Shown here piece by piece: positions 6,927-8,646 of a stretch of 8,646 bases of DNA. The translations under genes were made by a program, and so were the position numbers. The stretch comes from Candidatus Brocadiaceae bacterium (lineage in GTDB: Bacteria; Planctomycetota; Brocadiia; SM23-32): positions 1 to 8,646 of the forward strand of contig PUNP01000486.1 in NCBI GenBank assembly GCA_003551785.1, in the 5' to 3' direction. Under the pieces are notes generated by a model. That model saw nothing but the letters and a program-made list of their open reading frames with translations. It did not search any database and was not told the DNA's origin. Numbering within the stretch: position 1 is the stretch's first letter; each line of letters opens with the position of its first letter.

Positions 6927-6933
6927 AAAAAGC
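6918..6933 (-). terminator. Weak terminator-like hairpin after thymidylate synthase
   Basis: In the thymidylate synthase transcript, GCTTTTT and AAAAAGC form an AU-rich stem with a two-base loop, starting a few bases after the stop codon and overlapping the end of repeat B. The stem is weak and no long U-run follows, so read-through into the downstream operon is possible. Confidence 0.25.
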
Positions 6934-6936
6934 GGC

Positions 6937-7809
6937 CTACATTCCTTTCGAGTAAAAATCAGGATCATTTTTCAGATTCCCCTGAACTTCATCAAAGACC
7001 GACTGCATGACGGAACTATCCCACGCGCGATCGGTATACGGCGATTTCTTCATCTTCTCGACCTCTCCCACTAAATCTTCAGAAAAATAACTCCCGTATA
7101 TATGGAGCGAATCACATATATCGACATACCGTCCGCAAACGACTTTGGATTTGATCTTATCCTGAATTTTCCGGGCAATAGTATTTTGCAAATCCGTAAG
7201 TGCAAAAACATTCATAAACCACGCTTTATACAAATCTCTGGAACGCCAATGCGTATTCATATTCAAGACCAATTCGCCATCCTCTCCTTGCAAAAGCCTG
7301 GCCCAAAGACGCTGAAGGCAAGGTGGATCGTCAGTTAGAGGGTCCAGATGCGGAATCCAGGTTATTGCCTGAGCTCTGCGTGTAAATGCCGTATCGGACA
7401 GCTTATCCACCATCAACTCAATCTGGTCTAACGGCTCAAACCCACTATTTAAGCCATAATCTTCAGCGCCTTTTAAAGGTTGGTAACCAAATAAGCGCTG
7501 GTGGTAAGTATAAGTCCACTTCCCGTCTTGCGGGTTTATCCAATGATCGTGGATTCCATGCACCACCTCCTGGCGATAAATTTCAAGTTCTACCGGCCCG
7601 CCGGGGAAATTTTTATGTAAACGCGGCTCCCCCATCGGACTCCTCACCTCAACCATTACAGTAGCATCAAGGCTCGGCGGGTCATCAGGCGAATCATATT
7701 CCGTACGTATCTCAGCTCCGTTTTCATAAACGGCTAAAACGGCCTTTTCCCAAGCCTCCGGGATGGTTTCTGCGGTAACTTTTAAACATGGAAGGTTCGA
7801 TATTGTCAT
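6937..7809 (-). CDS. thyA: Thymidylate synthase, divergent ThyA-type
   Basis: A 290-residue enzyme (numbering here from ATG 7809) of the folate-dependent thymidylate synthase family, which methylates dUMP to dTMP using methylene-tetrahydrofolate. Key residues can be matched to E. coli ThyA: the arginine pair in FTRRAQAITW (Arg144-Arg145), the catalytic cysteine in DPPCLQRLW (Cys164), the phosphate-binding WRSRD (Arg189/Arg191), Asn200 eight residues after Asp192 (as Asn177 after Asp169 in E. coli), and the nucleotide-binding His-Ile-Tyr in DSLHIYGSY (His236, Tyr238). The asparagine favours dUMP rather than dCMP as substrate. Elsewhere it is divergent: the usual PCH at the active site is PCL, and the N-terminal third is hard to align. 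A GTG at 7824 would add five residues from a GTGAGT tandem; neither start has a clear ribosome site, and the ATG is preferred. A deoxynucleotide hydroxymethylase is the main alternative. Confidence 0.8.
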   Translation of the reverse strand: MTISNLPCLKVTAETIPEAWEKAVLAVYENGAEIRTEYDSPDDPPSLDATVMVEVRSPMGEPRLHKNFPGGPVELEIYRQEVVHGIHDHWINPQDGKWTYTYHQRLFGYQPLKGAEDYGLNSGFEPLDQIELMVDKLSDTAFTRRAQAITWIPHLDPLTDDPPCLQRLWARLLQGEDGELVLNMNTHWRSRDLYKAWFMNVFALTDLQNTIARKIQDKIKSKVVCGRYVDICDSLHIYGSYFSEDLVGEVEKMKKSPYTDRAWDSSVMQSVFDEVQGNLKNDPDFYSKGM

Positions 7810-7956
7810 CACACTCACACTCACATCAAATTTAATATTTTAATTGTATTTCTTACATTTGAGGCAAATTTTCTGCACAGATAACCTGCTTTTCCCAATA
7901 TCTTTACAGCTTATACATTCCGATTCAGAGGACTCTTACACCTGTGCGGTTGGGCG

Positions 7957-7971
7957 TCACTGAGAACTTAC
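7957..7971 (+). repeat. Dispersed repeat, degenerate copy
   Basis: TCACTGAGAACTTAC matches the core of the repeat at 250 and 2985 at 13 of 15 positions, in the same orientation. A still weaker version, TTCAGAGGACTCTTAC, lies just upstream at 7924-7939. Both lie in the predicted 5' leader of the thymidylate synthase transcript. Confidence 0.45.
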
Positions 7972-7977
7972 ACTACT

Positions 7978-8006
7978 ATTATAATTGACGATGCCTTGAT
8001 TTGCAA
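7978..8006 (-). promoter_or_regulatory. Sigma70-type promoter for thymidylate synthase
   Basis: On the minus strand, TTGCAA (8001-8006) and a perfect TATAAT (7978-7983) are separated by exactly 17 bases. Transcription would start near 7971 and give a leader of about 160 bases before the ATG at 7809. The -35 hexamer lies inside the hairpin at 7992-8010, which could double as an operator. The -10 sequence is itself a palindrome (ATTATAAT), so it also presents TATAAT on the plus strand. Confidence 0.6.
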
Positions 8007-8010
8007 GGCA
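7992..8010. other. Perfect 7-bp inverted repeat
   Basis: TGCCTTG (7992-7998) and CAAGGCA (8004-8010) flank a five-base centre. It overlaps the -35 region of the minus-strand promoter and would be near the 5' end of any plus-strand transcript from the 7980-7985 TATAAT. It could be a regulator-binding site or an RNA stem. Confidence 0.5.
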
Positions 8011-8078
8011 AACAAGGAGCGTAGGAGCCTGGCCGAAAAACCAAATATTGAGCAAATGCCGCAACTTCAGGTACAGCC

Positions 8079-8108
8079 GCACCTCTTCCGGGGTGCATTT
8101 AATTTTTT
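8079..8108 (+). terminator. Rho-independent terminator, plus strand
   Basis: GCACC (8079-8083) and GGTGC (8092-8096) form a stem around an eight-base loop, followed by ATTTAATTTTTT. The orientation is plus strand, yet no plus-strand protein gene lies upstream of it in the window; it would fit the end of the candidate small RNA or of an unseen transcript. Confidence 0.5.
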
Positions 8109-8120
8109 GTCATTTATTGT

Positions 8121-8221
8121 CCCTGGTTAAAACCGGGGGTTACCTGACTTAGCCCCGCTGGGGCGAAAACAGAGACCTTGCCCCGGGCAGGGCAAAGTAC
8201 GGTCGCCTTGGGTTTTAACCC
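8121..8221. repeat. Cloverleaf-like folded intergenic element
   Basis: GGTTAAAACC (8125-8134) is the exact complement of GGTTTTAACC (8211-8220), closing a region with two strong hairpins. The first is GCCCC-GCT-GGGGC (8152-8164). The second is TTGCCC (8178-8183) with GGGCAA (8190-8195), extended after a bulge by GACC (8174-8177) with GGTC (8201-8204). It is followed by a GATGATGATGAT run and by a seven-base inverted repeat (8256-8262 with 8292-8298). The organisation fits a mobile REP/BIME-type element or a structured RNA; I cannot name the family. Confidence 0.55.
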
Positions 8222-8364
8222 GATGATGATGATTCACACGTATTTTTGCGTTTTGAAAGGGCGCGGTAGATCGTTGCTTATTGGCTATTGTGCCCTTTTC
8301 GGACAAGCTCGTAGGGTATTTATCCACGGAAATGTCGCATACGGGTAAATTGCTCTATATTCAA

Positions 8365-8393
8365 TTGACTATCACGGCAACAAGCCATATAAT
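8365..8393 (+). promoter_or_regulatory. Near-perfect sigma70-type promoter
   Basis: TTGACT (8365-8370) and TATAAT (8388-8393) are exactly 17 bases apart, one base from full consensus. Transcription should start near 8400, leaving a leader of about 77 bases before the ATG at 8477. This suggests strong, housekeeping-type expression of the downstream gene. Confidence 0.8.
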
Positions 8394-8476
8394 TATAGCG
8401 TAAAGTCCTCATCAGAAAAAGCTAAAAACACCTTTTTAATCAGAATATTTATTTAATTCGAACGGAGTGATCGAAG

Positions 8477-8646
8477 ATGGATCGCAATGAACGTCTCATG
8501 TTATTTACATGCCGTACAAGTTATTACCTGACGAGCAAGATACTTCGGGTGTTACGCCAATTTCCGGGGATGAAAAGTTTGGAACTCTATGAACCGGAGG
8601 TCATCAAGTTTGCCAATGAAAACCTTAAAGTTAAAATTACTGAAAG
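8477..8646 (+). CDS. Ribose-phosphate pyrophosphokinase-like, partial N-terminus
   Basis: An open frame of 56 codons runs off the right edge, so only the N-terminus is seen. It begins MDRNERLMLFTCRTSYYLTS and continues to KFANENLKVKITE. The pattern LMLFTCRTSYYLTSKIL...VIKFANENLKVKITE(S) fits the first strand, helix and the F..GE..V.I.E(S/N) block at the start of PRPP synthetases (E. coli Prs: FSDGEVSVQINENVRG). The enzyme makes phosphoribosyl pyrophosphate from ribose 5-phosphate and ATP for nucleotide, His and Trp synthesis. The region between the two blocks differs from E. coli Prs, and the expected S/N-V-R-G would fall just outside the window. GGAG lies about ten bases before the ATG, and a very strong promoter precedes it. 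The catalytic and PRPP-binding loops cannot be checked, so a related phosphoribosyl-transferring protein remains possible. Confidence 0.6.
   Translation, partial: MDRNERLMLFTCRTSYYLTSKILRVLRQFPGMKSLELYEPEVIKFANENLKVKITE

Larger units (their letters stand above)
7992..8108 (+). ncRNA. Candidate small RNA, unidentified
   Basis: A plus-strand TATAAT (7980-7985) precedes the hairpin at 7992-8010, and a terminator-like hairpin ends near 8108, with no usable open frame between. This would give a transcript of about 115 bases. The -35 region is weak (TCACTG at 17 bases), and no known RNA family is recognised, so this is a prediction from boundaries only. Confidence 0.25.
7810..8476. other. Gene-free divergent intergenic region
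   Basis: This stretch of about 670 bases separates the divergent thymidylate synthase and pyrophosphokinase-like genes. It holds a near-consensus promoter on each strand, a short hairpin, a plus-strand terminator, a degenerate dispersed-repeat copy and a folded repeat-like element, listed separately. I see no convincing protein-coding gene in it. Confidence 0.7.

Noticed and set aside
6742..6933. Short peptide encoded by the 51-bp repeats (KKAWQKLL.GFPIDGK in one minus frame)
   Set aside because: There is no start codon or ribosome site, the only base change between copies is non-synonymous in that frame, and the tails diverge; coding is not supported.
7807..7824. GTGAGT tandem at the thymidylate synthase start
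   Set aside because: It is a short simple repeat that only makes the start codon ambiguous; no further signal is visible.
8222..8233. GATGATGATGAT trinucleotide run
   Set aside because: Four copies of a trinucleotide in non-coding DNA are too little to call a functional microsatellite.
8127..8327. Minus-strand open frame of 66 codons
   Set aside because: It runs through the folded repeat-like element, has no plausible ribosome site and no protein-family pattern; its amino-acid pattern simply reflects the palindromes.
8320..8328. DnaA-box-like TTATCCACG
   Set aside because: It is a single site one base from the E. coli consensus, with no cluster, AT-rich unwinding region or origin genes nearby.

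Overview
The window comes from a bacterium of moderate GC content (near 50% by eye). The envelope is probably of the Gram-negative, outer-membrane type: one gene encodes a lipoprotein with a clear lipobox and a LolA/LolB-like body. Genes are tightly packed in operons, separated by intergenic stretches rich in short palindromes and dispersed repeats. The lineage cannot be fixed from sequence reading alone. The divergence of several proteins from model-organism homologues suggests a poorly sampled phylum rather than a well-known one, but this is inference.

Layout from left to right. A truncated four-helix-bundle (S23-like) gene runs off the left edge on the minus strand (1-191). Next, on the minus strand, is a two-gene transport operon: a small DUF485-type membrane protein (2460-2792) and an ActP-like sodium:solute symporter (316-2460), joined by a stop/start overlap. 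The symporter carries an unusually large soluble insertion. A 224-base gap (2793-3016) with palindromes and short repeats separates it from a second minus-strand operon. That operon encodes an exported protein with two copies of one module (5462-6685), a LolA-like lipoprotein (4593-5456) and a long NfeD-type membrane serine protease (3017-4585). A 251-base spacer (6686-6936) upstream holds two copies of a 51-bp repeat that differ at one base. Beyond it lies a divergent thymidylate synthase (6937-7809, minus). A gene-free region of about 670 bases follows. It contains a near-consensus promoter for the thymidylate synthase, a possible small RNA with a terminator, a strongly folded repeat-like element, and a near-perfect sigma70-type promoter. 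The last promoter drives a plus-strand gene that resembles the start of a ribose-phosphate pyrophosphokinase and runs off the right edge.

How the genes fit together. The DUF485/symporter pair should import a small monocarboxylate such as acetate, or a related solute, with sodium. The exported protein, lipoprotein and NfeD protease are spaced by 5 and 7 bases and so are very likely co-transcribed; together they look like an envelope-maintenance or membrane-quality-control unit. The thymidylate synthase and the ribose-phosphate pyrophosphokinase candidate are divergently transcribed nucleotide-metabolism genes. The least explained parts are the duplicated-module exported protein, the 51-bp repeat pair, the GTTCAC/TTACG repeat family and the folded element near 8121-8221.
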